A stretch of DNA of 64,000 bases from Isochrysis galbana (GCA_018136815.1 CM030931.1:6082148-6146147); one strand, 5' to 3'. Positions 1-9,837 are shown, counted from the stretch's first letter. The notes: generated from the sequence alone by a model not told the origin. Numbers and translations: made by a program.

Positions 1-620
1 CCAGCCCTCCTCTCTCCCTCTCTCTCTCCTCCTCTGGGAGAGCTGGTCCCTCTGGGCCCCTTGCTCGGGAGGGAATGGATCCCATTGATCCTTGTTTGCA
101 CCCCTTGCCCGCATTGCTTCGCCTCGCTCGCGCGCGCACGGCGAGCTGGCACTGTTGATCGCTGCTCGATCCATTGCTGGGCGTGTGCCCCGTCTGGGTG
201 AGTGCCCCTCTTTCTCTTTCTCTCCGCCTCTCCCTCCTCCTTTTGTCTGGGAGAGTTGGGGTCCCGCTGGGCCTCCTCTTTGTTGCGCTGCCGTACCTAC
301 CTTCTCTCTCCTCCCCAACTGGGAGGGTCGGTCCATCTGACCGGCTTGCGGCTTGGCTTCGCCGTCTTCTTTCGCTCTCCTGCTCTCCTCCCCCACTGGG
401 AGGGGTCTGCCGCTTTGACCACTCGGCTGGTCCCTCGCTGGAGGTTTTGCGGTCCCTCTCACCACTTGGTTGCACGGCCATCTCTTCTCTCTCCTCCCCT
501 ACTGGGAGGGTCGGTCCATCTGACCGGCTTGGCTGCGCCGCAGTCTCTTCTCTTTTCTCCCTTGTGGGGACTGGGAGCGGTCGTTCCTTTGGGAAAGATT
601 GGCCCTTTTCGTTGGCCAAC
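1..620 (+). repeat. Degenerate C/T-rich minisatellite
   Basis: The stretch is built from diverged copies of a pyrimidine-rich unit containing CTCCTCC followed by ACTGGGAGGGTCGGTCC. The clearest pair starts near 321 and 504 and shares GGGAGGGTCGGTCCATCTGACC. Weaker copies are seen near 8-50, 238, 398 and 568. Spacing is irregular, about 75-105 or 183 bases. Open frames here are low-complexity Leu/Ser/Pro and I do not call them genes. Confidence 0.6.
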
Positions 621-1655
621 TTCCAACTTGCAACTTGCTTTCATTCAATGTCATTCACATTTGATATTTGTTTGTTTTCAATTTGTGTAAGCGTCATTTG
701 GATCCCATCCGTACTCCGCTTAGGAGGGGGTATCACAGGGTGTCTTATACCATGTCCAATGTGTCATTTGTCATTTGTTGTTTGTGGTTCTATACCGTTA
801 GTGTTAGCGTGCCTTGTGTCTTGTGTGGCAGTCCCCCCTAGGTATCTTTTAATCATCTTGTCATGGCGTGGCGCGATGGCGGCGCGCCGCGCCGCTCTCT
901 CACCGCCGCCGGGGCTCGCGCTGCGGGCTCCCGGCGATAGCCTCGCCGGCGGCCGGCGGGCCAAGCAAGTTGTCGTTGTCGCCGTGTCGCCGTGTAGCGG
1001 GCCGTCAGCCAATTGTTGTGGTCAATAGTGGCCATTCGTTGGCCGTGGGCCGTGGGCCGCGGGGGCACTTCGCATTCGCACACTTCGCACTTATACTTTT
1101 GCGCCTTCCTTCTGCTCTCGGCTGCTTGAATATGTATACACAAAACATAGAAAATAGTAATAGTAAATGTAAAGACCCCGCGGCTTCTAAGAAACTATCA
1201 AGGTGTGGGAGTCGGCTTAGGTAGAAAATGTAGAAGGCAAAAATCTCTGTTTTCTTAATGGTGCACCCTTACTGTAGCGTTTAGCGCTCAGCGCACCTGC
1301 CCGTACCCGTACACCGTACACGTACACCTTGACGCGTGCTGATGTGCTGATGCTGATGCTATGGCGGTCAAACAGTGATTTAAATATCTACTAACATGTC
1401 GGGGGGGGCGCGCATTTTTTACCGTTCTCCAAAGCCCAAGAAAAAAACTCCTAGGGGGGTTCACCTGTGTCGCATCCGCGATCGACCTTTTTGTTTTTAA
1501 GTCGTTTACGTGCTACGTCTACGTGTTCATGCCCATGCGAGAAGCGTTCGATCGTTCAATCACCACCACATTGTATCTTTGGTTCATCAGGAAGATATTC
1601 TTTTTCAAAGTGGGGTTTGCCTGCCCTACCTACTGGATAGTTATCGTGGCGAGGC
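621..1655. other. Gene-poor stretch with repeat-E fragments
   Basis: I see no supportable gene. Bases 1420-1455 (ACCGTTCTCCAAAGCCCA, then AAACTCC and a G run) recur near 24.9 kb and, inverted, near 54.85-54.95 kb. Bases 1469-1497 (GTCGCATCCGCGATCGACC, then TTTTTGTTTT) recur almost identically at 52992-53020. These look like fragments of dispersed elements. Confidence 0.5.
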
Positions 1656-1689
1656 TCACACGATAGCAGCGGTCATTGATCTGTGAAGG

Positions 1690-2070
1690 TTCGAGAGAGG
1701 AGAGAGAGAGGTTCTCGTCCCCCCCGCGCGGGGGGGGGAGAGGCCAGCAGTTCGTCCGTGCACGAGCGCCCAGCGGAGGGCTTCCCCCACGCCCCCCCCC
1801 CCTCTCGCGAGGTGGGGCGAGCGGAGGGAGGCCTCATCAGCTTTCCCCCCGCGCGGAGAACGGCGGGCGGAGTCGTCCCCGGAGCCCTTTTCTTGCGGCT
1901 TGCGGGGGATATTCCCCCCCGCGCGGGGAACGCTCGGCGGTTCTTCTTCCTGGTGCGTGGGCGGGCCTCTTGGCGGTCTCCCCGCGCCAGGGGAGAACTC
2001 CAGCTTCCTGACGATGCCCCGCGGCGTTTTCCCCGCGCGGGGGACGATCTGCGATTCCTGGAAATCGCCC
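1690..2070. repeat. Spaced CCCCGCGCGGGG palindromes
   Basis: Near-palindromic GC blocks (CCCCGCGCGGGG and variants such as CCCCGCGCCAGGGG) sit near 1720, 1800, 1845, 1912, 1978 and 2030, about 46-78 bases apart with unrelated sequence between. Translated in either direction they give Pro-Arg-Ala-Arg-Gly-rich frames with no recognisable domain. The blocks differ from one another in length and sequence, so this is not a CRISPR array; it may be a decayed palindromic repeat. Confidence 0.45.
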
Positions 2071-2100
2071 GCGGCATGGGACAGAGAAGCCAGGCCGCCA

Positions 2101-2696
2101 GTTTTCTGCCACGATACCCACGATACACGATATACAAGCGGGGAAGACGGGCAGTTATGTGAGGGGGAGATCGTATCTTGAACCGTCGAGATCGAATCTT
2201 CCCCATAGCAATGGCAGTCTTCCTGCTCGTGTTGCGTGTTGAGCGAGTTGTGGAGACCATGCCGGCCCGGGATGACCTTCTCCGCGTGATGGCGTCCGGG
2301 GGGATTCGACGAGGATTGTCCTGCCCGGCGCCGTGGTGCAGAGCGGACGGCCGTTGCTTTCGTCGCACGACCCCCACAGCCGTAGAAGTAAGAGCTGAGG
2401 GGTGCTTGGAGTGATTCGATGTGGTAAAGTGTCCTTCCCACCCTTGAACTGGTGAATGCTTGCGGATCTGGCATCGGCCACCACTGACCACTGAAGAATT
2501 TGTGTAGACTGACCATATTGTCCAGGTCCCACCAGTTGTGGGAACGTGTGGCCCGCTCGGCAGCCACAAATTCGAAGGAAAGATTTTCATCGAATTCGTC
2601 GAGTCCATTCGATGATGTGTTGCACCCTCGAGCGTCGACGCGCGTGCTGGTGTCATGGAGATTGCGGTGACCTCTCGCCTCTCGGCGGGGGTACCA
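2101..2696 (-). pseudogene. Copia-type gag remnant downstream of an LTR
   Basis: Directly after the TGGTACCCCCGC primer-binding-like site at 2696, the minus strand encodes broken frames containing HHRMDSTNSMKIFPSN and, in another frame, AAERATRSHNWWDLDNM. Related segments occur at 17.9-18.0 kb (same strand) and 22.7-22.8 kb (plus strand), each after the same LTR-like sequence. I infer the start of gag of a Ty1/copia element. It is frameshifted and runs out by about 2.1 kb; the rest of the element is absent. Confidence 0.5.
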
Positions 2697-2872
2697 CGTT
2701 AGAACTTATAGCGTCGTATGACATCTTGTTAGCTAGCATTCCTAGCCACATACACCGGACGAGCCATGCGCCAACCGCGCACACCCCTATCGCGGGGTAG
2801 GGGCTCCGTTGCCGTCGAAAGGCTACGGTCCCGCAGCACTAAGGTTATACTAACACAACAATAAAACTCTGA
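2697..2872 (-). mobile_element. Copia LTR, TGTCAGAG subfamily, about 176 bp
   Basis: On the minus strand the block begins CGTCAGAGTTTTATTG (first T mutated to C) and runs to the base before TGGTACCCCCGC, which serves as primer-binding site. It matches 18046-18227 (minus) and 22442-22618 (plus) over most of its length, including GTGCGCGGTTGG and GCTAGCTAACAAGATG. Length and layout equal those of the different LTR at 50964-51142, which supports the LTR reading. Confidence 0.6.
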
Positions 2873-2929
2873 CGGAGACAAGGACGGACGGACCCACGTC
2901 ATGGTACCCTAGAGTGGTTTTCTTGTGAG

Positions 2930-3081
2930 AGCAGAGAGAAAGCGGAGAGAAAGCGGAGAAGGCGGAGGAGAGAGGAGAGAGAGTACAGAGTAGATGGGAG
3001 AGGGAAGATAAGAGAGCGAGGAGAGGGCAGAGAGGGAAGAGGGAGTAGGGCGAGGGGGGGTGAACCGGGGAAAGGCGCGCG
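2930..3081 (+). promoter_or_regulatory. Purine-rich leader upstream of the immunophilin gene
   Basis: About 150 bases immediately before the start codon are almost purely A/G (GAGAGAAAGCGGAGA repeats). This could be a promoter or 5' UTR tract. No TATA box is evident. Its role is inferred from position only. Confidence 0.3.
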
Positions 3082-4672
3082 ATGAAGGAGGCCTCCCGAC
3101 TGGCGCCACTCGCGCTGCTGCTGCTGCTGGCGGTGGCGGAGGAAGTTGAGGACGGGCCGGGCTGGCTGGCACGCAATGTGGCGAACCACGATGACCTCAT
3201 CGTGCTCCCCTCCGGCCTCCAGTACCGCGTGCTACGAGAGGGCTCGCCAGGAGGGGCCAGCCCGGCCGCCACGGAACAATGCGAGGTCCACTACGAGGGT
3301 AGGCTGACCGACGGGAGCATCTTCGACTCGTCGTACGCGCGCGGCAGGTCATCAAGCTTCTCACCCAACCGTGTCATTCCAGGCTGGACCGAGGCGCTCC
3401 AGCTCATGCGGCCTGGCGACAAGTGGGAGCTCTTCGTACCGCCACAACTCGGGTACGGTGCACGTGGCTCGCCCCCAAGGATCCCGCCCAATGCCGTGCT
3501 CATCTTCAAGGTGGAGCTGATATCAGTCGGGACAGCCTCGGGATTCAAGATTCTTGGCCTTGACCTCTCCCAGCCCAGCAATCTGCTCGTTGCCGTCGCC
3601 CTGGGCTACTTGGTCATTCGGCTCTTGTTCAGCAGCGGCGGCGCCAAAGGCCCGCGCATCAGCTTGCAAGAGGCGTCAGATGAGTCGAACCCACGAGTCT
3701 TCTTCGACATGTGCATCGGCGACAACAAGGCTGGCCGGATCGAAATGGAGCTCTTCGCAAAGGTGGGAGGCGATGTCCCTAAAGCTTCAGGAGAATGCAG
3801 CCAGTGCCAGCTCAACCTGTGCAGATCTTGGTCATGCCTTGCCTTGGACCAAATGCATAGTATGCATTTGGATCAAATGCATATTATGCGAATGCATTTG
3901 GTCCAAGGGTGCATATGCGCTTGACCTGGTGCGTTTCCATGCGGGTGAACCACAGGTGTACCCTAAGACGTCCGAGAATTTTCGCGCCCTATGCACTGGA
4001 GAGAAGGGAATGGGCCGCAGCGCCAAACCTCTCCATTACAAGGGCTGCTCGTTCCATCGTGTGATTCCCGGATTCATGTACGCACGTTTTGACACTCGAC
4101 ATGCAAGGCACACCTTTGCTGCGGCTGGTTTTGGGCACTGACGCCGTGTTCAATGCTACACGTTGCGCAGGTGTCAAGGAGGCGACTTTACTGCGGGCAA
4201 CGGCACTGGGGGCGAATCAATCTACGGCGAAAGCTTTGACGACGAATGGGACGCCGGTATCATACCTCATTCACAGCCCTTCCTCTTGTCAATGGCCAAC
4301 GCCGGGCCCAATACAAACGGATCACAATTCTTCCTCACCACGACTGGACCCATCTCACACCTAGATGGGAAGCACGTTGTGTTCGGCATCGTGCGTGACG
4401 GTGAGCTCGCTCAAACCTTTTTTGTGCGCACACGTTTGGAAGATGGGGAAGCGCATGGGCATCTGCAAAGGTAGGCTTGGGGGGACAACCAGCATAATGC
4501 ACAGCTAGGCCTGGGGTTGGGCAAGCACCACTGACGGCTGAGTTCTCAACTTGCGTGCGCAGGGGAGGAGGTGGTCAAAGCCATTGAGGCCGTTGGCCAT
4601 CACTCGGGCTCCACACGCATGCCCGTTGTCATCGAGAACTGCGGGGAGATTGAGGTTGTAACACGCAATTGA
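3082..4672 (+). CDS. Dual-family immunophilin: FKBP, TM helix, cyclophilin
   Basis: Predicted peptidyl-prolyl isomerase of 380 residues. I infer four exons: 3082-3762, 3956-4077, 4171-4400 and 4563-4672. All introns are GT-AG and joining them keeps one frame. Residues 1-20 form a signal peptide. Residues 41-149 are an FKBP domain with the pocket residues kept (VHYEG, FDSS, VIPGW, GYGARG, FKVEL). Residues about 166-184 form one membrane helix. From about residue 205 to the end is a cyclophilin with a plant-type divergent loop ([14 protein letters not shown]) and the catalytic [13 protein letters not shown] and [14 protein letters not shown] motifs. The tryptophan that CypA uses to bind cyclosporin (W121) is histidine here (ISHLDGKH), so weak cyclosporin binding is expected. 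If the leader is cleaved, FKBP would face the ER lumen and cyclophilin the cytosol. Fused FKBP/cyclophilins are known (Toxoplasma FCBP, some bacteria), but I know of none with a helix between the domains. Confidence 0.88.
3843..3907. repeat. Nested inverted repeat inside intron 1
   Basis: Perfect 16-base arms CTTGGACCAAATGCAT (3843-3858) and its complement (3892-3907) enclose a second palindrome at 3862-3882 with 9-base arms around GAT. The motif ATGCATTTG therefore occurs four times in alternating orientation. The intron RNA could fold into a double hairpin, or this may be a tiny palindromic insertion. Confidence 0.75.
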
Positions 4673-5454
4673 GTTGCGCACCGACCGTGTTGTTGACCAG
4701 AGACTTATTCAATTGAGCCGGCGGAGATCCAGGCGTGCATGCCCAACTCGACCCCCTTTGTTCTGGATGAATGTGATGATGACCCATGCGTCCCATAGGG
4801 TCCAGATCCACGCTCAACCTTGGTCTTGATGTCTTATCCCCATAGTACAACGTGTTGTGGTCCATCAATTGCCATCTGTCCCTTGCCATTGCCGTTGCTG
4901 AACAATCGTCCAAAAGATACGGTCATGGAGCGCGCGCCGGTCCCCTCCTCTCCCCCCGCCCACCCTGCCGCGCCGACCGATCGGGCCATGGCTGACGCGG
5001 CGCCGCCAAAGAGGCAGCGTGACAGCGCCCTAGACACTCAGTTGCGCACGAGCCGTGGCCCGTGCCACCCCCGACAAGGCCACATTTCAGCAAGACCACC
5101 ATGGATCCCCAGACCCTCAACTCCCTCCCACCAAGGATGGCCAGCCCCTGAGAGAACCACAACGGCACCACCAAGCCACCTCCCAGCATAGGGAGAGCGA
5201 TCAGGTTGGGCCCCTAAGGTTGCGTTCCGTCGAAAGCACTGTGAGAAGTGGGGGGGGAGGCGAGCTACTCACGAGATTTTATCTTCATGTTTACGTGGAA
5301 AATCAGAACTACTTGTAGGGATGGCGATGGCGGCCGTCGCCGTTTGACTAGAAGGTGCAATCTGAGGTCCAGTTTTTCGTTTTTCTTCACCCCGGAGCCC
5401 CCCGCCCGCCCATTTTCTTCACCCCCGGAGGAGCCCCTCGCCCCCCTTTTTTGG
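4673..5454. other. Intergenic; possible retroelement ORF1 start
   Basis: No conserved gene is seen. A plus-strand frame from ATG 4925 to 5191 begins MERAPVPSSPP and soon contains a PKRQRDSALDTQ segment. It loosely resembles the start near 27.29 kb (MERAAAPS, then LAKRPRSPAEAEQ in another frame). Both could be the N-terminus of a retroelement ORF1/gag, but neither leads into a recognised domain. Bases 5380-5450 are C-rich direct repeats (TTCACCCCGGAG). Confidence 0.3.
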
Positions 5455-5869
5455 CATTCACACTTGAGCTACCCTGACTAGCTAAGCCCGGAATGGATGT
5501 GTTTGCCTGTGTAGGGATAATCTTATCTCTACTCGCACACGCACAGCTAGATTATGGGACGGGAGGGTGGGAGAGCGAGAACCGGGCGCGCTCGGCAGTT
5601 GAGCGGTAGTGAACCGCGGTTACTACTAAACCGAGCATTCACACTTGAGCTACCCTGACTAGCTAAGCCCGGAATGGATGTGTTTGCCTGTGTAGGGATA
5701 ATCTTATCTCTACTCGCACACGCACAGCTAGATTATGGGACGGGAGGGTGGGAGAGCGAGAACCGGGCGCGCTCGGCAGTTGAGCGGTAGTGAACCGCGG
5801 TTACTACTAAACCGAGCATTCACACTTGAGCTACCCTGACTAGCTAAGCCCGGAATGGATGTGTTTGCC
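5455..5869 (+). repeat. 181-bp tandem repeat, 2.3 copies
   Basis: Units begin with CATTCACACTTGAGCTACCC at 5455, 5636 and 5817. The first two 181-bp units appear identical base for base; the third stops after about 53 bases, at GATGTGTTTGCC. Identity this complete indicates a recent duplication or an assembly repeat. No coding frame follows the unit. Confidence 0.92.
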
Positions 5870-6645
5870 GCTCGCACCCTGGAGCAGCTCGGCTGCGACC
5901 GGCCTTAGAGGCTATCTCGAATGTGATATGCATGGTCGAGGAGCCAGCCGAGAAGGGCGAATGCTGCCTGAGAAGGTCCCACCGTAGGGTCGATGTAATG
6001 TTTGGCTCTAGTGGAGGTGCCAGGCGCCCATCCTCCGAGCCAATCCCCTCGAATACGGGAATACGGGGCACCTTGATCGCCTCCGCCGCTGAGGATGCGC
6101 CCGATCTGATGGAGTGTCCCAAGTAGGCGAATCCGGGTGGCGCTACGATGTTCGAATGTCGAATGTTGAAGCCCACGAGCTACCCAAGCAGACATGGTGT
6201 CGGCCGTGGTTTGTGAGTCATTGGGGTGGGTATGGTGTATGGTCGAGGGTGAGGTTGTAGAAGTGTGGGCGGGTCGCTTTGCGGCGGGGCCACGCCTTGT
6301 GTTGTGTAGTTTCGCCCGTGTGGGCCCCGCCTTGCATGTTGGTGCCCCTTGGGCTTGTTGTATGGCTTTTCCTGTGTGCTTTGGGTCTCCTTGCCGGCGT
6401 GTGGGTTCCCCCCCGTCTCGGGCGCGAGTGAGAGGGGCCTGTTGGCCTTCTTGAGTCTTGAGTTTGTCCTTTTGGACGACCTGTCTCTTTGATCCAGGGG
6501 CCTGTGCGCCTTGCTTGCATTGAAGCTTTTGTTGCGCAGGCCCCCCGTGGTGAGGGTTGAGTTGACTGGTCGCTGGTCGGGTCTGTGACTCGTGCTTGCG
6601 CACGAGGCCAGAGCCGCGACTGTGTAGGGGCCCAGCCCGGAGGCT
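5870..6645. other. Unassigned region with weak retroelement-like frames
   Basis: Minus-strand frames between 5844 and 6176 contain PPGFAYLGHSIRSG, which loosely recalls the YLG motif in the thumb of non-LTR reverse transcriptases, but the context is too broken to assign. The long minus frame over 5905-6702 is mostly basic low-complexity sequence. I do not call a gene. Confidence 0.25.
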
Positions 6646-6649
6646 TTCC

Positions 6650-7045
6650 CTATGGGGCCATGCGCATGCCACGGCGTGCCATGGGTGATTGCAACTCATC
6701 ACACGTGTCCCATGAGAAATCTCTCTTATATTGCATGTTTATGTAAATGTGTACCCCGGGGTAACATAACATAGAGGAACCGCAGAGAAAAAAGAAAAAA
6801 GTTGGCATGCGCACGCACGGCGTCCCCGCGGGGGAAACGATGCACATCGCGCCGTCGCGCCGTGCGCATGCACGGCGTGCACATAGGTGATTGCAACTCA
6901 TGACACACATGTCCCGTGAGAGATCTTTCTTATATTACATGTTTACGTAAGTGTAGGGAACCGCCGAGAAACCAGTCGCAAGCACGGCGTCCCCGCGGGG
7001 GACCCGATGCACATCGGCACGCACGGCGTGCACCTCGTGTAATTG
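6650..7045. repeat. Repeat D, about two ~190-bp units
   Basis: Each unit contains GCGCAYGCACGGCGTGCAC, then GTGATTGCAACTCATSACAC, a TCTTATATTRCATGTTTAYGTAA segment, and a GCACGGCGTCCCCGCGGGGG palindrome followed by GATGCACATCG. Units start near 6655 and 6860. Related units occur at 53880-54195, and the palindromic part recurs at 47195-47285. The element is noncoding and structured, and of unknown class. Confidence 0.65.
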
Positions 7046-7060
7046 TGAGCCTTTATTGCA

Positions 7061-7344
7061 CCCAGGGACTGAATGCCAAAATTAGCCCTGAAAGCGCGCG
7101 CCGTAGGTGTTAAACATCGAGAATGATTGTTGTATAAATAACTATGGACATTTGACATTTGATGGCTCCATTCGATTGATGTCCCATAATTGACGGAACG
7201 ACACCTTTCTTGGTGGTTGTGGTGTGTGGTGTAAGAGGAATGTTGAACCGCATGGAGGAGCACACGCTCACATCGGGAGTGAGACGAGGGCTCGAGGTAT
7301 AGGGGCAGGGGGGTGAGGCCAGCGGGGTGGCGAGCGGCACGGGC
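7061..7344. other. Intergenic, no feature seen
   Basis: A short AT-richer then G-rich stretch between repeat D and an LTR fragment. I see nothing supportable in it. Confidence 0.4.
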
Positions 7345-7442
7345 GCCCCTACCCCGAGATGGGGCGTGCGCAGTTGAGTTGGCGCATGGCTCGTCCGGTG
7401 TATGTGGCTATGGATGCTATCCAACAAGATGCTCTAGACTAA
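7345..7442 (+). mobile_element. Copia LTR fragment, TGTCAGAG subfamily
   Basis: The segment from CCCCTACCCCGAGATGGGGC through TGGCTCGTCCGGTGTATG to GCTATCCAACAAGATG matches the second half of the LTR at 22442-22618. The 5' half and the primer-binding site are missing or mutated. It sits about 50 bases before the next gene. Confidence 0.5.
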
Positions 7443-7496
7443 ACTTTACGAGACTACAATTCTCGACGCAACGCGTAGGAGCGATCCGCAGGGCGG

Positions 7497-8180
7497 ATGT
7501 GTCGCACGTCGACGCGGCGCTCGCACTTGCCGGACGTGACCGTGTCGCTGCGAGTTTGTTCGGCTGGGAGGCCGCTTGCGAAGACGACGCCGCCACAGCC
7601 CGCACAGCCGTTGACCGTGTTCAGCGGCTTAGCCAAGCTTGACGAGCATCAGCTCTGGGCTGGCTCTCTTGGGCTCTTCATGTTCAGCGTCGCTGTGCTG
7701 GCCGCAGTCTTTGGAGGAGATAGCGTGCCGCCAATGAAAGAACCACAGGAGAGGATTGCACACCCATGGTTGTTGAGTGCCCTCCTGAGATGTGCCAGAT
7801 TCCAGCTTTTGGACATGTCAGCACCGCCGCCGCCACCAGCACAGGACGTGCCTGCAGAGCAGGGCCCTTTGCTTCTTTGTGGAGCACTGTTACTCCTCAT
7901 CGCATCGAGTGCACCGGCCTCTACGCGGCGGCTCGCTACGGGACTGGTGGCTTTCTGGGCGACTATGCAGGCCATCGCGAGTGTGCTCGCAGTACGGAGT
8001 GAATCGGATGCGGATGCCTTGAGGCGTTTCCGGTTCCTAGGCTTCATTGCCATAGGCAGTGTAACTACTCTCTTTCGCACGCACTTGAAAGCGCCTGAGA
8101 CGTCGCGTGGCATGGGGGAGCTCACAGCGGATGAGGCTTTCAAGGTCGAATTTCGCGGTAGCGAGTTCAAATATGGATGA
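7497..8180 (+). CDS. Small multipass membrane protein, unknown
   Basis: I do not recognise this gene. The frame encodes 227 residues from the first ATG. After a basic, Pro-rich N-terminus of about 55 residues come a hydrophobic segment (residues about 58-73, LGLFMFSVAVLAAVFGG), an Ala/Pro loop (PPPPPAQDVP), two close hydrophobic segments (about 125-141 and 145-165) and one more near 180-190 (FLGFIAIGSV). The C-terminus is polar (GELTADEAFKVEF). Four membrane passes are plausible, with the pattern of a small organelle or endomembrane protein. The start is uncertain: another frame over 7480-7642 is also open and compositionally plausible, so a short upstream exon or a later start is possible. 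Confidence 0.55.
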   Translation: MCRTSTRRSHLPDVTVSLRVCSAGRPLAKTTPPQPAQPLTVFSGLAKLDEHQLWAGSLGLFMFSVAVLAAVFGGDSVPPMKEPQERIAHPWLLSALLRCARFQLLDMSAPPPPPAQDVPAEQGPLLLCGALLLLIASSAPASTRRLATGLVAFWATMQAIASVLAVRSESDADALRRFRFLGFIAIGSVTTLFRTHLKAPETSRGMGELTADEAFKVEFRGSEFKYG

Positions 8181-9139
8181 ATTGTGAGTGGCAGCTTTTG
8201 ACTGAATTTGAAGTGGATGGGTTAAAGGGTAAGGGCAGCCATTGCAATTGCAAAAGCCGAATGCTGCACATCGATAACTACTACGAGTTGAGTGTTTTAT
8301 TATCTGTGTGCTTCATCTCTCGATCTCCTGTGAATGTCGCATGCGAATATGCCATTACCCACCTTGTCCCGCAGCCGAAGTCCCGCTGTCGAATCGAGAC
8401 TGACTGCATTATTGCCCGCCGGTCGTGAGCAAAGGGCTCAGGGTAGCCTCGTGATTGGACGTCTATGGCTGACCCTCGCTTGCACTCGCTCCTTCGCTTG
8501 ACATCGTATCGTCGGCGCCAGCTCAATGAAGATAGACATCTTCTTTCATTTGATGCCGAAGGATTGCGAGGGCTACTTCTACTACTTCAAGGTTCAAGGA
8601 GTACGCCCTAGCCCTAGTGGTAGTAGCCACTTTACATTTGCACTAGTGACTAGCTAGCGTTCGCTAACACTAACTAATCACCAATCTAATATCTACTGAT
8701 TGGTCGCCATGGCACGAGGCCTGAGGCCTCGCGCCCCTACCACTCTCTGGATCCTCCTCATGGGGGCGAGAACAGGGCGTGTGGGTTCACGTTTGACCCC
8801 GTGTTGACCCACTTTGCGTTAACACCTCCATTGGCTAGGTGTGGCACATGCGTTAGCACCTCAATCTACAAGTGTTGGTACCATTAGCGGGTCAACACCA
8901 CAACGCCGGTACTGTGTGCTACTGTGCTATTGTGGACCCACCCACGCACCCACTGACCGTTACGTGCCGCGCGTGCGCGCGAGCGAGGAGCGAGGAGCTG
9001 CACGGCCAAGTGGGGAGTTGCTCTTCGGCGCGGGCGCCACGGCCGACTGACTCGGAGCTCGCGCGGCTGCACGGCTGCACCTGCTGCTGCGCGCGCTGCA
9101 CTGCTGTCGCTACGCGGGCGGCGCACCCGCGCACGATGG
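8181..9139. other. Intergenic; edge of repeat C at 8696-8780
   Basis: No gene is seen. Bases 8696-8780 (GATTGGTCGCCATGG, then CCTCRSGCCCC...CACTCTCT...CTCATGGGGGCGAGAAC) match the start of the repeat-C copy at 36984. Bases 8815-8960 are direct TTAGCACCTCAAT/GGGTCAACACC repeats without coding value. Confidence 0.4.
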
Positions 9140-9142
9140 GAC

Positions 9143-9308
9143 TGTGGGACTGTGCTGCTCCCTATGCACGTGGGCCGCCAGCTGCATGGGGAGGCGGCGG
9201 CGGGCACCGCCGGCCTGTGGGACTGTGCTGCTCCCTATGCACGTGGGCCGCCAGCTGCATGGGGAGGCGGCGGCGGGCGGAGGTCCGCCGGCGGTGCCCG
9301 CCGCCGCC
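9143..9308. repeat. 73-bp tandem duplication plus perfect GC-rich inverted repeat
   Basis: TGTGGGACTGTGCTGCTCCC through GGAGGCGGCGGCGGGC is repeated with a 73-base offset (about 9143 and 9216). The 22-base arm GGCGGCGGCGGGCACCGCC plus GGC (9195-9216) has an exact reverse complement at 9287-9308. Transcribed RNA would form a very stable stem enclosing the second tandem unit. Confidence 0.85.
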
Positions 9309-9344
9309 TTCGCGGCGGCTCGCCGCGCGCCCAAACGTCTCTTT

Positions 9345-9700
9345 TGTTACCAAGTAGACAGGCCTCACCCCTCCTCGGGATACTTAGGTATCCTGGCGTG
9401 GAGATATATCTTAACGGACTTTTACAACATTCAGTATGGCAACGCGGACAGTAGATCCGTTAGGTCGATCTTAATTAAGAGCGATCCTTGCGAGATACCA
9501 CCTATTAGTAACGGCGAAGGTCGGCTTCTTCCAAAGACTAAAAAAACATCGAGAGAATATGGGACTACACGCCCCGAGTAACAAACATATTAGGAAGATG
9601 ATAAGCCCTCTTTACACGGTGGACAAAGATTTCAACCTAGAAACATCGGAAGACCTCTTGCAGGCGGCGAGAGGTCTGGATATACGAAACATCACCTAGG
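9345..9700 (+). pseudogene. LINE ORF2 C-terminal fragment, diverged
   Basis: A short plus frame contains YLGILAWRYILTDFYN, closely matching LYIIAWKYIIKDFYR in the LINE tail at 42.9 kb. Upstream and downstream parts are not recognisable. I infer a 5'- and 3'-truncated copy of a related LINE. Confidence 0.4.
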
Positions 9701-9837
9701 ATAGTAGGAGTAGGAACTCAGCGGATATCAAGAAAGATCTTACGAGATGAAAGGGAGGGAAATGCAAGCCAAAGCTAGAGCGAAGGAGAAGCCACAGTCT
9801 CCCGCCCCCTTCTCTCCGACTCCTGGCTCAACTAAGT

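Noticed and set aside
1690-2070. CRISPR array
   Set aside because: The palindromic blocks vary in length and sequence, spacing is irregular (46-78 bases), there are no cas genes, and the rest of the window is clearly eukaryotic.
1656-2656. Long minus-strand protein genes rich in PRARG and Ser/Arg
   Set aside because: Several frames are open at once because of high G/C and palindromes; only the right part has copia gag-like sequence, and it is frameshifted.
5905-6702. 265-residue basic protein on the minus strand
   Set aside because: Low-complexity Gln/Arg/Thr composition, no domain, overlaps repeat D at its start, with the opposite strand open too.
8872-9357. Cys/Arg/Ala-rich ORFs on both strands
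   Set aside because: They arise from the tandem and inverted GC repeat; frames on both strands mirror each other.
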